The notes under the pieces: model-generated
The model's input: the letters and a program-made list of their open reading frames with translations, nothing else
Database searches by the model: none
What the model was told of the DNA's origin: nothing
Translations under genes and position numbers: made by a program
Source: Hyperoodon ampullatus
Lineage: Eukaryota > Chordata > Mammalia > Artiodactyla > Ziphiidae
Length of the DNA: 64,000 bases
Direction: 5' to 3'
Assembly: GCA_949752795.1 (NCBI GenBank)
Contig: OX457071.1
Coordinates: 74,365,983-74,429,982 of the forward strand
Shown here: positions 34,928 through 47,340 of the stretch, one piece after another
Layout of the letters: each line of letters begins with the position of its first letter
Numbering within the stretch: position 1 is the stretch's first letter

Positions 34928-35539
34928 AGGAAAGATTTTTCTAAGAACTTTGTTACAAGAAAATACATCTCAGTATTCATTCTAGCTTTCTTCTGTCTTA
35001 ATACTTGACCACTGCTACCACTAGAGCAGTCATTTCCTGTCATTAACACCTGCTCTCCTAGTTAGGTAACAGGTAAATGATTCATTTGCTTTGAGTAGTG
35101 TTCTAACAGCTTTCTAAGTATTTAAAACAATTGCTAATCCTTTATCCCTGTTGGAAAGTCCCTTCTAGCTGAAGCATTCCACTGTAAGGTTGGTCACCGG
35201 GACCATCCTTGGAGGGTGGGAGCTCTAGCTTAGACTGTTGGCAGTGAGGTGGGGACAGATGAAGACTGTGTTTTCAGTAGGCATGGCCATGGGGCTGCAT
35301 GGCGGGTGGGAACCATCTTTTCTTGCTGGCACTCTCTGCTTGGTGACCTGGCAGAGTTGCCGTCTCAGTGGCTCATTTTGTTCCTTGGTGGCTATATTGA
35401 CAGGGGCCAGTGGACCAGAGAAGGAAGAAGGGGAGAAGGAAGATGACACGCATGGGTGCATGTGGAGAGGAGGTTGAGAGGGTGAAACAGGCTTGGGGGA
35501 CAGAGGCGGGAGAAGGATCACTTGTGGTCGTAGTTGTGG

Positions 35540-35730
35540 TTCTGTTACTCACTAGCTCATGACCTGCCTGGTCACCCAACCTCTCTGTGCCACAGTTTCT
35601 TGATCTGTAAAATGGGGCTAGCAATGGTGTCTGCCTCACAGGATTGTTGTGAAGATTAAATCACAATGCCCGGCACATAGTAAAAACTGATAGAGCACTT
35701 GGTATGAGTGTTTATTATTACTATTATTTT
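35540..35730 (+). repeat. MIR in intron
   Basis: 'GTTCTGTTACTCACTAGCTC', 'CTGTAAAATGGGGCTAGCAA' and 'GGATTGTTGTGAAGATTAAA' are core MIR sequences in order. Confidence 0.8.
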
Positions 35731-36614
35731 AATTGGAACACTCCTCTCTGAGGCTTGTTTGGATTTCACTAGGGTTTTCTTCTCCCTGAAGGAGATCTTC
35801 CTTCTCCCCTTCGGCAATCATTTCTATGAACCTCTTACTTCTCTTCCAAGCTTGAACATCCTTTTCTTGATCAATCTTATTCCTGAAGAAAACTAAAATT
35901 CTTTTTGTTGGAAGAGCTTGAAAACGTGGAGGAACTAATGACTGAAAGCCCAGCTGGTCTGCTGGACACACACAGAGCAGTCCTCTGAGGCCAGTGGTGG
36001 TCACTGCACTTGAAAGACTGGCAGCTGGGGCTCCATTTAAATGACCTTCCCCACGTCGCTAAGCAAATAAGTGGCAGAATCAGGGTTCAAATCCAGGTCT
36101 ATCTGGTTCCAAAGTCCTTGGTATTGTCAACCAATCTGTGCCTCCAGAGGTGAAAGAAAAGTTAAAGAATGTAAAAAAAAAAAAAAAGCAAACAAAACGT
36201 ATTTTCGTCTTCATGGGGAGAACTGCAGTCTATGTAGCTACAAATATTTTTCTAGAATACTGTTCTAGGACTAGGGTGGACCACCTGTTTGTGGGGTCCC
36301 CTGCTTTAGTAAACAAACAAGGTAATTCCCAGTCGTTATGAGGGTGATAAAGAATATTGAAGAGTATCTGATGGAGACAGCGGTACCACTGGTGGTGGAG
36401 GTTTATCTCTGAGCGGCCTGGGAGCCTTTGTGGGGAGGTGGGACTTGGGCTTATAATTGAACGATGACAGGAGGGTTAAGCGTGGGCGAATGAGATGGTG
36501 AGGAGGAATTTAACATCTCTGTGCAGCAAAGTGGGGGCAGGAAGTTCTAGTTGATAAAGATGGTGTGAGGACTGAATAATAGACAGACCCAGGGCTGCTT
36601 TCCCCTTTCCTCAT

Positions 36615-36835
36615 CAAATTTTAATGATTATATTATATATATTACATGTATATAAAATTTATGTATTATATTATAAGTAATATTTGTACATATAAAACAT
36701 AAGAAAGGTATATTACATTATATATATGTCATGTACTATGTTATAATAGTACATATTAATATAAAATATATATGTAATTATATTAATATAATATATCATA
36801 ATGTAATCTATTACATATTTTTGTGTCAGTAAACT
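36615..36835. repeat. AT-rich low-complexity tract
   Basis: About 200 bp of irregular TA/ATT sequence without a fixed unit. Probably unstable in length. Confidence 0.7.
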
Positions 36836-37062
36836 TCCATGGAAGAAAAGAATAGTAGGAGAAGAAGGTGGAGATTTAGAATTAGAATCTTAGTTAAAGG
36901 AAGCAGGTAAAGAAAAAAGAGGCTGGCAAGAAACATGCTGGCCTTTTCAGCAATGGGCAACTGAGGACTCTATTAGAATTCTTTGGACTTTGAATTTTTG
37001 TGTGGGTATTAGTGTCGTGTACTGAGGAAAATAGAAACTAATAATACACTCTATTGTTTTAG

Positions 37063-37132
37063 TACTAGAAAGAGGGTGTCTGTAATTGTGTGAACTCCTA
37101 CAGGACAGCTCTGGCTCTACTGCAAAGGGGCT
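37063..37132 (+). pseudogene. ATP8A2-like exon E, carries a stop codon
   Basis: Acceptor TTGTTTTAG, donor GTAAGT. Reads R-K-R-V-S-V-I-V, then TGA at 37091-37093, then T-P-T-G-Q-L-W-L-Y-C-K-G-A. The stop replaces the Arg of the usual V-R-T-P, consistent with CGA to TGA decay at a CpG. The KGA nucleotide-binding motif is still present downstream of the stop. Confidence 0.92.
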
Positions 37133-37149
37133 GTAAGTACTGGGATTCG

Positions 37150-39700
37150 TTTTTTTTGGGTTTTTTTTGAACAGTTTTATTGAGGTTTAATTTCTACACC
37201 ATAAACACTCATTTTAAGTGTACAAGTTGATGATTTTTAGCACATTTGCAGGGCTGTGCAACGATCATCAGAATCCAGTTTTATATCTCCATCACCCCAA
37301 CAAGATCTCTCCTGCCCGTTTGTAGTAACTCCCTAGTCCTACTTCCAGCTCCCAACAGCCACGAATCTACTTTTTGTTTCTATAGATTTGTCTTTCTTGG
37401 ACATTTCATATAAGCACAGTGGGATTCATTATTCATGTAACTCCTTCCCTCTATGTTCCAACAACTTACAGGAAGCCTTTTACAACTTCACAATGTTTTA
37501 TTTATTTATTTTTTTATTTTTTAAGCAAAGAATGGTTTATTGCAGGGCCAAGCAAGGAGAAAAGTGGCTCGTGCTCAAAAACCCCCCAAACTCCCACAAT
37601 ATTTTTAAACGTTGTTACTTTGTATGCTCTGTTATCACTGGTTGTTGACAGCATTACCCAAGATTGAAAAGTCCATCTCAGGGCAACCGAGAAGGATCCC
37701 CCCCCGGCCCCATCGCCCAGGCTGAGCCCATTGAAATTTGTGGTGGCTCACACCATAATTTTGCTAAACTTTTATGTCAGGGAAAACTTGCTGTCACTGA
37801 GTTGTTTTTTTGAGAACCAATGATTAGATGGTTGATGCTAAGGGTTTGTAGCAGGAATTTTGATCCCAGTTCCAAGCCCAAAGTGCTTGGATTTGGTGTC
37901 TCAGGAATTTGCTTTACCTCTGTAAATCTCGTTTTATAAAGCACTTATGTATTTGTTCACTACCATATGTACCTTAAAAAACCCAGCTTTATTGAGGTAA
38001 AATTGACATAAAATAAATGGCACATATTTAAAATGTACATTTTGTTAAGTTTTGACACTGATCTGCTTTCTGTCACTATAGATTCATTTCAATTACTAAA
38101 GCTTTATACAAAGTCATATAGTTTATATGACTTTTTGTCTGGCTTCTTTCACTCATAATTATTTTAAAATTCATTCACATTGTAGCTTGTACCAGTAGTT
38201 CATTTCTTTGTATTGCCGAGTAGATTCCATTGAATGGATATACCAGCATTTGTTCATCTGTTCATTTGTTGCTGGACATTTTGCTTACAGTTTGGGCTAC
38301 TACAAATAATGCTCCTATGAACATTTGTTTGCAACTCTTTGTATGGACATATGGTCTCATCTCTATTTGGTAAGTATCTAGGAGTAAAGTTACTGGATCA
38401 TGTGGTAGGCATATTTCAACTTCTTAAGAAACCACCAAATTATAGTTACATTCCTACCAGCAGTTGTCACCAACCCTTGGCCTGGTTAGTCTATTTAATT
38501 TTGCCATTCTAATAGGTGTGTACCTCATTGTGAATGTAATTTACATTTGCATGCTCACTGATGATAGCAAACATCTTTTCATATGTTTATTTGCCATCTG
38601 TGATGGGGGTTCCCAAGACCACCCCTATGCTTTTAGTGAATCTCTCAAAGGATTCATGGGACTCAGCATATAGTTGTGCTCATGGCTAAGATTTATTACA
38701 GCAATGTAATAAGGATATACAGCTAGATCACAAAAGAAAAGACATGAGCAGTGTCTGGAGGAATCCCATGGGGGTCACACAGGGAAAGTTCATATCAGTT
38801 TAGAGAATTGTTTACCAGCCAAATTCCTAGATGCCAGCCAAGGGCCAATTTTGTAAGTAGGTCTTTCTAAGGATAGCAGTCTCTGATCTGCCATGTCAAC
38901 TCTTTTCTACACACCATCCACTTAATTTCCTTGTTAAAATGTGTTTAAATAGTTAACCTTTTTTTTTAAGTAACTTTTTTTCTTATTGAGTTTTGAGAGT
39001 TCTTACTTATTTTGGAAACAAGTCCTTTATCAGATATATTACTTGCAAATATTATAACCCAGCCTGTGGCTTAACTTTTCATTTCCTTAACTGTGTCTTT
39101 TGAAGATCAGAAGTTAGTAATTTTGATCTAAGTCAATTTACCAATTTGTTCCTTCAGATTTCTTTTGATTAGTATTAGTGTGGTATAGCTTTTTCTTTCC
39201 TTTTAACCCATTTGTGTCTTTAAAGTGTGTTTCTTCTAGGGATCATGTAGTTGGTTCTAGTGTTAAATAACAAGAAAAATAATGTATATATACTCATGTG
39301 AATACCATTTTCAGTGCTCTTCAGACCCATATTAACATTTGGTATAATGATTTTTATCTGAAGGGGTTCCTTTACCATATCTTATATAGTAGATCTGGTG
39401 GTGATAAATTTTTTCAGCCTAAGTTGGAAAAAAATCTTCATTTCATCTTCATTTTTTTCTAATCTTCATCTTGAAATCCATTTTTGCTGAGTATAGAATT
39501 CCAGGCTGACCATTTTTTCTTTCAGTGCTGTAAAGACTTTGCTCCACTGGCTTCTCACTTGCATTGTTCCAATGAGAAATCTGCTGTGTTCCTTGTCTTT
39601 GTCTCTCTGTATGTAGCATATTTTTTTCTGGAATTGTGCCTTCACTGGGGCTGCTTGAGCTCCTTCACATCTATTAGCTATGGCAATAAAATTATAGAAC
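37150..39700 (-). repeat. Antisense L1M complex with inserts
   Basis: Old L1M 3' ends in antisense: 37165-37500, 37980-38590 and about 38950-39700. They read 'TTTTATTGAGGTTTAATTTC', 'GTGCAACGATCATC', 'CTTTATTGAGGTAAAATTGA', 'ACATTTTGCTTACAGTTTGG'. The pieces are separated by other sequence at 37530-37740 and 38590-38900, both LTR-like and unnamed. Several L1M insertions or rearranged parts are present. Confidence 0.65.
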
Positions 39701-39776
39701 AGTATTTATAATTAGACTGTCATGCTTAGATGTTAATCACAGTGTGTGTATTTGTGTGTGTGTGTGTTTTCTATAG

Positions 39777-39861
39777 GATTCAGTGATTTATGAGAGACTT
39801 TCAGAAGATTCTCTCTTTGTGGAGGAGACTTTAGCCCATCTGGAATGTTTTGCCAAAGACG
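39777..39861 (+). pseudogene. ATP8A2-like exon F (N-domain)
   Basis: Acceptor TTTTCTATAG after a GT repeat, donor GTAAGT. Encodes [12 protein letters not shown], then [13 protein letters not shown], ending phase 1. Good match to the D-x-V-I-x-x-R-L segment and following helix of ATP8A. No lesion. Confidence 0.9.
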
Positions 39862-40298
39862 GTAAGTGAAAATTGTTTAGAATCGACTTCCCTTTCATAA
39901 TTCTGTTCTCAACTGTTGAAATTGTAGCCTCAATGCATGTCGCTGCTGCTCAGGCCCACAGGTAGGCAAGGGGGAGCTTGTTGGTATGTGAGACCTTGTA
40001 TGCCTTCTGTTTGCTTAAAAATAAATGGTTCCCCAAACAAACCCTGTCAAGGCATTACTATTATTTTCCCTTCCTCCCACTTCCAACGGTATTTTGTGCT
40101 TACGCACAAACAGTAAAATGTATGTTTTTACTATGTGGCTCTTCCTTTATTCCTAAGGCAGTGTCTTCAGTCTATTATCTGTTTCTACTTGCTAAGCCTT
40201 ACCTTTTATCAAGCTGTAGTAGGAAGTACGCCTATAGTCGGAGAAAAAGGGAGGTTTTTCCGGTTTGTGTTGTGTATTTTTGTTTTGTTTTTTTTTTT

Positions 40299-40491
40299 TT
40301 CGGTACACAGGCCTCTCACTGTTGCGGCCTCTCCCGTTGCGGAGCACAGGCTCCGGACGCGCAGGCCCAGCGGCCATGGCCCACGGGCCCAGCCGCTCCG
40401 CGGCATGTGGGTTCCTCCGGGACCGGGGTGCGAACCCGTGTCCCCTGCATCGGCAGGCGGACTCTCAACCGCTGTGCCACCAGGGAAGCCC
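40299..40491 (-). mobile_element. Young CHR SINE, antisense, in intron
   Basis: CGGTACACAGGCCTC to 'CCACCAGGGAAGCCC'. The duplication TGTGTTGTGTATTTT lies at 40266-40280 and again from 40492. Near-perfect. Confidence 0.93.
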
Positions 40492-41129
40492 TGTGTTGTG
40501 TATTTTGAAGTTAATTATTTTGTGCATATAACTCAGAATGCTGACATAGTTGATATTTTCCTGCCATTCTCTTATCCTTCTGATTTTGACTTATCATCCA
40601 TCTCTTAAGGAAATAAAATTCCTTGAGTGAGTTTTGAATAAGAACAACATCTGCTGAAAGGTTTATAGAAGCTTTGCAAAGCAAGGTGTAATATCAAATA
40701 AGGGTAAAGCTAATAATACCTTGAAAGCTGTAGCCCACTTTCTCCTTTTAGTTTATAAGCTGCTGCTTCCTACAGACACATGTGTCTTGTCTGAACGTAT
40801 GGATATTTTGCAAGTTTGCATTTTGGGCCTTTTACTGCTATCTGAAAATATACCTGTGCTGTAAGCAGGTTACAGTAGGTAGAAGCGTATGGGAACTATA
40901 TTGCAATTGAGCTCAAAGCAGAATAACAACTTCTATAGCTCTTCTGCAGAGAATTAGTTTCTAGGGAATCCTTAAGTATTTGAATGTTTTACAGGAGTTA
41001 GCCTAACATATTACAGTCTGGTTTAAGGAAAAAATGTTTTTCAAACCAGTCCTTGCAAAATGGGATTTACATTCATTTTCTGTTATTTTGGGGACTTTCT
41101 GGCTTACTGAATTGGAAACCGAAGCCTCA

Positions 41130-41600
41130 TTTGTTCTTTCCTTCATTCAACAAATAGTTACCGAGCATCTATTCAGTGCCATGCACTGTTCTCAGCTTCC
41201 AGGACAGAAGTGAACAAAACATAGAGAGCTAATGCCCTGTGGGAATTTGCCAGTAATAGATGATGTCATGGGGTGATGAGTGCTATGGAGAGGAAGTAAG
41301 CAGGATGAAGGGAATAGAGGGATGGGGTGCTCTCTGTATGGGGTGAGTTAGGCAGAGACTGCAGGAAGGGAGGGAGAACCATGGGCTCTCCAGGAGAAAG
41401 TGTTCCAGTGGAGGGAAGAGCAAGTCCGAGTGTCGGGAAATAAGAGGACTGGCGGGTGCCACCGTGAGCAAGGAGGAGGGGATGAAGGAAGGTCAGTGGG
41501 GAGGCCAGGCCAGGTCCGGGAGGGCCACACGAAGGCCTTCTCTGTCCCACAGGCTCTGAAACGCTTTTGGATTTTGTTTTCAATTTCTCCTTCTCCCTGA
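41130..41600 (-). repeat. L2, antisense, next to exon G
   Basis: 'TTCATTCAACAAATAGTTAC', 'GAGCATCTATTCAGTGCCAT', 'GAAGTGAACAAAACATAGAG' and following sequence are the reverse complement of an L2 3' region. It ends only some 40 bp before exon G. Confidence 0.65.
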
Positions 41601-41637
41601 TCCCTGGAAGCCTGTCCAGGTTATCCCTCTCTCGCAG

Positions 41638-41995
41638 GTCTGAGAACTCTGTGTGTTGCCTACATAGATTTAACTGAGAGAGAGTATCAGCAGTGCTTGG
41701 TGATGTATAAAGAAGCCAGTACAGGGCTTCCCTGGTGCACAGTTGTTGAAAGTCTGCCTGCCGATGCAGGGGACACGGGTTCGTGCCCCGGTCCGGGAGG
41801 ATCCCACATGCCGCGGAGCGGCTGGGCCCGTGAGCCATGGCCGCTGAGCCTGTGCGTCCGGAGCCTGTGCTCCGCAACGGGAGAGGCCGCACCAGTGAGA
41901 GGCCCGCGTACCGCAAAAAAAAAAAAAAAAAAGCCAGTACAGTTGTACAAGACAGAACTCAAAGTTTGGAAGACTGTTATGATGCTAGTGAAAAG
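41638..41995 (+). pseudogene. ATP8A2-like exon G, split by a SINE
   Basis: The left part (41638-41724) encodes LRTLCVAYIDLTEREYQQC and ends in YKEAST. The right part (41943-41995) continues V-V-Q-D-R-T-Q-S-L-E-D-C-Y to a GTAACA donor. Between them lie 206 bp of SINE and a duplicated 12-bp target. The added 218 bp is not a multiple of three. The exon frame stays open through the SINE, emerges shifted, and would stop at TGA 48371-48373 after splicing to the next exon. Confidence 0.93.
41725..41930 (+). mobile_element. CHR SINE inside a coding exon
   Basis: A typical young copy (GGGCTTCCCTGGTGC start, 'GCCCGCGTACCGC' plus poly-A end). The 12-bp AAGCCAGTACAG is exonic sequence and occurs at 41713-41724 and 41931-41942. 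Same orientation as the host gene. It is a direct gene-breaking insertion. Confidence 0.95.
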
Positions 41996-42174
41996 GTAAC
42001 ATACCCTCTATGTGTTGTATATGCCAAGATAAATATGTGAAGAAAAGGCACTTATCAAGGTATTCATATCTTGTTGTAATTTTAAAGCTCAGTTAAATTT
42101 TTTTCAGAAGTATACATCTGTCTTATTGTATTGAAAATTCATAAAATGTCTTTTTGTTTGTTTGTTTGTTTGTT

Positions 42175-42367
42175 TGCGGTACGCGGGCCTCTCACTGTTG
42201 TGGCCTCTCCCGTTGCGGAGCACAGGCTCCGGACGCGCAGGCTCAGCGGCCATGGCTCACAGGCCCAGCCGCTCCGCGGCACGTGGGATCTTCCCGGACC
42301 GGGGCACGAACCCGTGTCCTGGGCATCGGCAGGCGGACTCTCAACCACTGCGCCACCAGGGAAGCCC
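42175..42367 (-). mobile_element. CHR SINE, antisense, (TTTG)n tail
   Basis: The head ends 'CCACCAGGGAAGCCC'; the tail side is a regular GTTT repeat rather than plain poly-T. The duplication CATAAAATGTCTTTT flanks both sides (from 42140 and from 42368). Confidence 0.92.
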
Positions 42368-43479
42368 CATAAAATGTCTTTTAAAATATTCAAAATATTT
42401 CTCCCTCTTTTGAGTTGTATCCTAATCACCTCAATCTTGGTATCCTTTTTATAACTTTTCCCATTTCAAAAGAAATGCATGTTTATTATAGAAAAATCAG
42501 CTAGAATAATAAATAATAATCATCTGTAATGTTGGGCTAATGACTGAGTTCGTCTCTTTTCCTTCTTCATATGTGTGTGTTGTATATGTAGTATTCCATT
42601 GTATGTATTTAACACACAGAGAAATTTTTCCCATAAAAATTAAATGTAAAAATCCCCCCATCATTTTCCCCATAAAAGTACTGCTTGAATCATGAAGTCT
42701 TCACTGTAATAAATTGGGAATATTTTCCCATATCACTGAATATCCTTCTATGTTATCCTCCTTGATTGTGCCATGGTACTTCACTGTGTGGATGAGTACA
42801 CTTTTATTGTGCTCTCTATTCTCTGGTGGTTGCTTTTCCAGGGGAATCTCATGTACCCCGGGCTGTCGAGTGTCACTGGGAATTTCAGCTGAGGCTTCAG
42901 GGATTTAATGGGTCCTGGGCCAACTTTTGTTTCTTGGCCTGATTTCTCTCGCCATTTGGTCCCATGAACTGTGCATTTCATTCCTGCAGGAGCTTGGCCA
43001 GAACAGATTTAGGCTGAGGGTTTTTCTTAACATCACTGGGTCCATCTTTTTTTCACAGTCAAATATTGGAAGACTAGGAACCTAACCCAGCTTCATACCA
43101 AGTGCATGAACATGCTGCAGTAGCCCTCATGGGCGATTACTCAGCGTCTGTTGACAAAGCACAGGAAAGGGGCTGATTGTGTAACCTGCCTGTTCCTTAT
43201 GGGAGGTGGGCGGGCCTGTTACTCCCACACACTGAGAAGACATCTGGACAATAGAAAATTGGCCTCTTGAAGGACTGTACATGTATTAGTGTGGCAATTC
43301 TGTTTTTAATCAAACTGTTATAATTTATATTTTAGATTTAATTTTAATCTGGAAGTCGTATATGGGGAAAGAGAAAGTCATAGGATGAAGAAAAGAGTAA
43401 GTTTTCCTTTCCCAGGGAATGTGAGGTGGGAAACAAGGTCAGGGAGCGCAGTGGCCTTAAACTGACTGATTCCTTCATC

Positions 43480-43560
43480 AGCTGAATGCTCGTCTCCAGC
43501 AGGTACACAGTGCCTGGCATGCAGTGGGTGCTCAGGAAATATTAACTGTACTCAGTTAAT
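43480..43560 (+). repeat. L2 tail fragment
   Basis: 'AGTGCCTGGCATGCAGTGGG', 'TGCTCAGGAAATATTAACTG' form a short L2 3' end. Confidence 0.5.
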
Positions 43561-44403
43561 ATTGGGGGTTGAAGATTTCAAGTGTGTCTGCTGTCCAAGG
43601 AAAGTAGGTGACCTGTATAACTGGCAGGGCTCTTTATTCTGTTCCTTAAGCTTCAGAGGCAGAAATAACAGGCAGAAGAACTATCCCAGGCTGGCTTTTC
43701 CTGTCTGGTCTTGGAGCTTGTCTGGCCTAAGTGAGTGCCACACTATATTCTAAAGGTTACCTGAGTACCCAGAGCTGCTAAGGAGCAGCATACAGTGCTT
43801 GGAAGGTCTGAGTGGAAATCTTATCATTCTTAGATACTTTAACAGAGCAGAATCATGTTATTTAACAAAACACTGATTTTTTTTTTTCTCTCAACGGCTA
43901 TAAGCTTTAAAAGTTCAGGAGTCAAAAATACTGAATATCCCTGTTTAGTGTGGATGAGAGGAGATTTAGCCCAAGTCATGTATGCAAACGATCAGGCTCT
44001 GTGATACTAAAATCACATTGATAACTGTCAGATTATTTGTTCATTTGTGTCTTACCACCATCCCTTCTCTTTCCCCCACTGGATGTTTTCCAGTTCCTCC
44101 AGGAGTGATGAGCTCCTGGGGGTTGAGTTAGGCAGGGCAAACTTCCGGGGGGCTGGAGACTAGACCTCCCTATTCATCACTACTCCACTAGGGAGACTTG
44201 TCCTGGGAACTAGATACCCTATTGAAGGGTACCTCCTAAAAAAGGACACACTGGGGGCAAGTGGTAGATGACGGGGTCATCAAGTGTTCATAGGTTTTGA
44301 TCAGAAGGAACTGGGTTTTTTAAAGAGATATATCTTTCAAGCTATAAGAGCCAAACAATTACGATTCTTAACTTAAATTTTGCTTTTTAAAAAATCTATG
44401 TCA

Positions 44404-44612
44404 GGGCTTCCCTAGTGGCGTGGTGGTTGAGAGCCTGCCTGCAGAGGTAGGGGACGCGGGTTCGTGTCCCGGTCCGGGAAGATCCCACATGCTGTGGAGC
44501 GGCTGGTCCCGTGAGCCATGGCCGCTGAGCCTGCACGTCCAGAGCCTGTGCTCCGCAACGGGAGAGGCCACAGCAGTGAGAGGCCCGCGTACCGCAAAAA
44601 AAAAAAAAAAAA
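44404..44612 (+). mobile_element. Young CHR SINE, sense, in intron
   Basis: GGGCTTCCCTAGTGGCGTGG start, 'GCCCGCGTACCGC' plus poly-A end. The flanking AAAATCTATGTCA recurs imperfectly as AAAATATCTGTCA. Confidence 0.9.
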
Positions 44613-45254
44613 TATCTGTCATCAACTCTAGTTTTCTAGGATTGGAACACCCATATGCCATCTAAAAAAGCTAATAGTCTTGTCCTTCAGTTGTCATTTT
44701 TCTTATTTTGTTGTATTAACCATTCGAGGATCTATCTAACCATCTGCTTCATGACTTGTGTTAATTTCCACAATTCTAGCTGATGTTATGTTAGTTATAG
44801 TTATATGGCTACTTTCTGCAGACTTATAGAAAACCTTGGAGTCTGACACCAAAGAGTGTAGGATTGACTGGCTCTGTGAAATTGGCTCTTATCAATTCCA
44901 TGCACACCATTATGGTCCTACTTGTTTTCTTCAGTAAGAGGGAGGTGTTTTCTGACTCTCCTCTCAGCTCTTCTGGTCAGTAGCACTTTGCTTTTGAACA
45001 TTTTTTCTTTTGGGGTTAATAAGATTTTAAATTTCTTTCTCGATGAGCAAGGGCAAGCAAGATGCCGTCTGCATTTGTATCAGTAGTCAAGTACAGCATA
45101 ACTTAGAGTGTAGTAGCCAAAGTAATTAAGTATCATGTTACCAGGATTGCTGTATTGGTAAAATATGAATTGATAGATTGACTGGTTGAATTAGACTTGT
45201 TTCTGAAGCCCTCTGGTTTCATAGTTCCTTTGAAGCATTCCTTTCTTTAAAAAA

Positions 45255-46110
45255 GTGTGATAGCTTTATTGAGATATAATCCACATACCATACAGTTCAC
45301 TCATTTGAAGTGTACAGTTGTATAGTTAGTATATTCAGAGCTTTACAGCCATCACCATAATGAACGCAGAATATTTTCGATATCCCCCCGAAAACCCATA
45401 TCCGTTAGTCTTCACTCTCTGCCATCTTCCCACCCCCACCCCATTCTTTAACCCCAGCCCATGCAACCACTAATTTACTTTCGCTCTCTCTGTACTTTCT
45501 TCTTCTGGATATTCCATGTAAATGGAATCATATAATATGTGGTCTTTAGTGACATGCTTCTTGGATTTAGCTTGCTGCTTTCAGGATTCATCCACGTTGT
45601 TGTAGCATGCATCCATACTTCACTCCTTTTCATGCCAGATAATACTCCACCGTGTGGATATACAATTTGTGTGTTCATTCCTCTGTTGATGGTCATTTGC
45701 GTTGTCCCACTGGCTATTATGAACAGTTCTGTGATAAGCATTCATGTGTAAGCTTTCACTTGGACACATTCTTTCATTTTTGGGGAGTATATATCTATGA
45801 GTAGAATTTCTGGGTCACATGGTAACTCTGTTTTTAACCTATTGAGATGGTAGTTACATTTTCCAAAGTAGCTGCACCATTCTACATCTCCACAGCCGGT
45901 GTACGAGGGTTCCAATCTCTCCACCTCCTCACCAGAGCTTGTTACCATCTGTACTTGATTATAGCCATCCCAGTGGGTATGAAGTGATCTCATTGGGATT
46001 TTAATGTGCATTTCTTTAATGATTAATGATGTTGAACATCTTTTCATGTGTTCTTTGGTTATTTGTATATCTTCTTTGGAGAAATGTCTATTCAAATCCT
46101 TTGGCCATTC
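45255..46110 (-). repeat. L1M 3' end, antisense
   Basis: 'AGCTTTATTGAGATATAATC', 'CATACCATACAGTTCACTCA', 'GGATATTCCATGTAAATGGA', down to 'GGAGAAATGTCTATTCAAAT'. This is the classic antisense L1M tail and ORF2 C-terminus (minus-strand frame 45742-46095). A parallel copy lies at 59545-60335. Confidence 0.85.
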
Positions 46111-46114
46111 AAAA

Positions 46115-46230
46115 AATTAATACCGTTTTTTACAATATTTTATTTATTTTATTTTTTAACCATTAAAAATTGAAGTACAGTTAATTTACAATGTTGTGTT
46201 AGTTTCAGGTGTACAGCAAAGTGATTCAGC

Positions 46231-46266
<36 letters not shown>

Positions 46267-47340
46267 TATACTTTTTTGATTGTTTTCCATTATAGGTTAT
46301 TACAAGATATTAAATATAATTCCCTCTGTCCCTCTGCTATACAGTAGGTCCCTGTTGTTTATCTATTTTGTTATTATAGTGTATGTTAATCCCAAACTCC
46401 TCTAAAACATACATTTATTTTTTTAGAATAGTTTTAGGTTTACAGAAAAAATGAGCAGAAAGTACAGATAATTCACATATAACCTTCCTCTCCCCCTTAC
46501 AGTTTCCCTTATTATAAAAATTTTGTATTTGTGGTACATTTGTTACAGTTGATGAACCAATATTGATATGTTGTTATTAGCTAATCTCCATAGTTTATAT
46601 TAGGGTTTGGTTTTACTGTACAGTTCTGTGGGTTTTGACAAATACATGTGACTGTCCACTATTGCAGTATCATATAGAGTAGTTCCACTGCCCTAAAATC
46701 TCCTATGCTCCACCTACTCTGCTGTTGTTGGATGAGTCTTCTTTAAAAGTCAATTAGATGCAGTGGGTTGATGGTTCTATTCTGTTCAACTATATCTTTA
46801 CTTATTTTCTATCTGCTGGATCTGTCAATTATTGATAAGGAGGTGTTGGAGTCTCCAACTATAGTAGCATATTCATCCATTTCTCCTTGCAGTTCTATGA
46901 GTTTTTGCCTCATATATTTTGATGCTCTGTTGTTAGGCGCATACACATTAAATATTGTTATGTTTTCCTAGATAATTGACTCTTTATCATTATGTAATGC
47001 CCCTCTCTATCACTGATAATTTCCTTGCTCTGAAGTCTGCTCTGAAATTAATATAGCTACTGCAGCTTTCTTTTATTAGCATTAGCATGGTATATCTTTC
47101 TCCATTCCCTTTATTTTAATCTATCTGTGTCTTCATATTCAATGTGAGTTTCTTACAGACAATGTAAAGTTAAGTCTGTGTCATTTTTTGTTCAATCAGA
47201 CAGCCTCTTTTAGTTGGTGTATTTAGATCATACATGTTTATCATGATTATTAGTTTAATATCTGCTGTATTTGTAACTATTTTTTATTTGTTCCCCTTTG
47301 TTTTCTTTTTCTTTCTTTCCTTTCCACTTTTTTCTGCCTT
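46115..47340 (-). repeat. Further antisense L1 pieces with a (GT)n/(TA)n tract
   Basis: 46150-46395 is the younger L1 3'UTR in antisense ('TGTTGTGTTAGTTTCAGGTG'). It is interrupted by TATATATG/GTGTGT repeats at 46220-46270. 46415-46700 is another L1 3' segment. 46740-47330 is endonuclease-proximal ORF2 in antisense, parallel to 24230-24860. Mosaic of decayed insertions. Confidence 0.7.

Noticed and set aside
41697..41999. A continuous open frame through exon G and its SINE, as a possible exonised fusion protein
   Set aside because: The frame leaves the SINE shifted relative to the flippase and meets a stop in the next exon. An upstream stop already exists in exon E.
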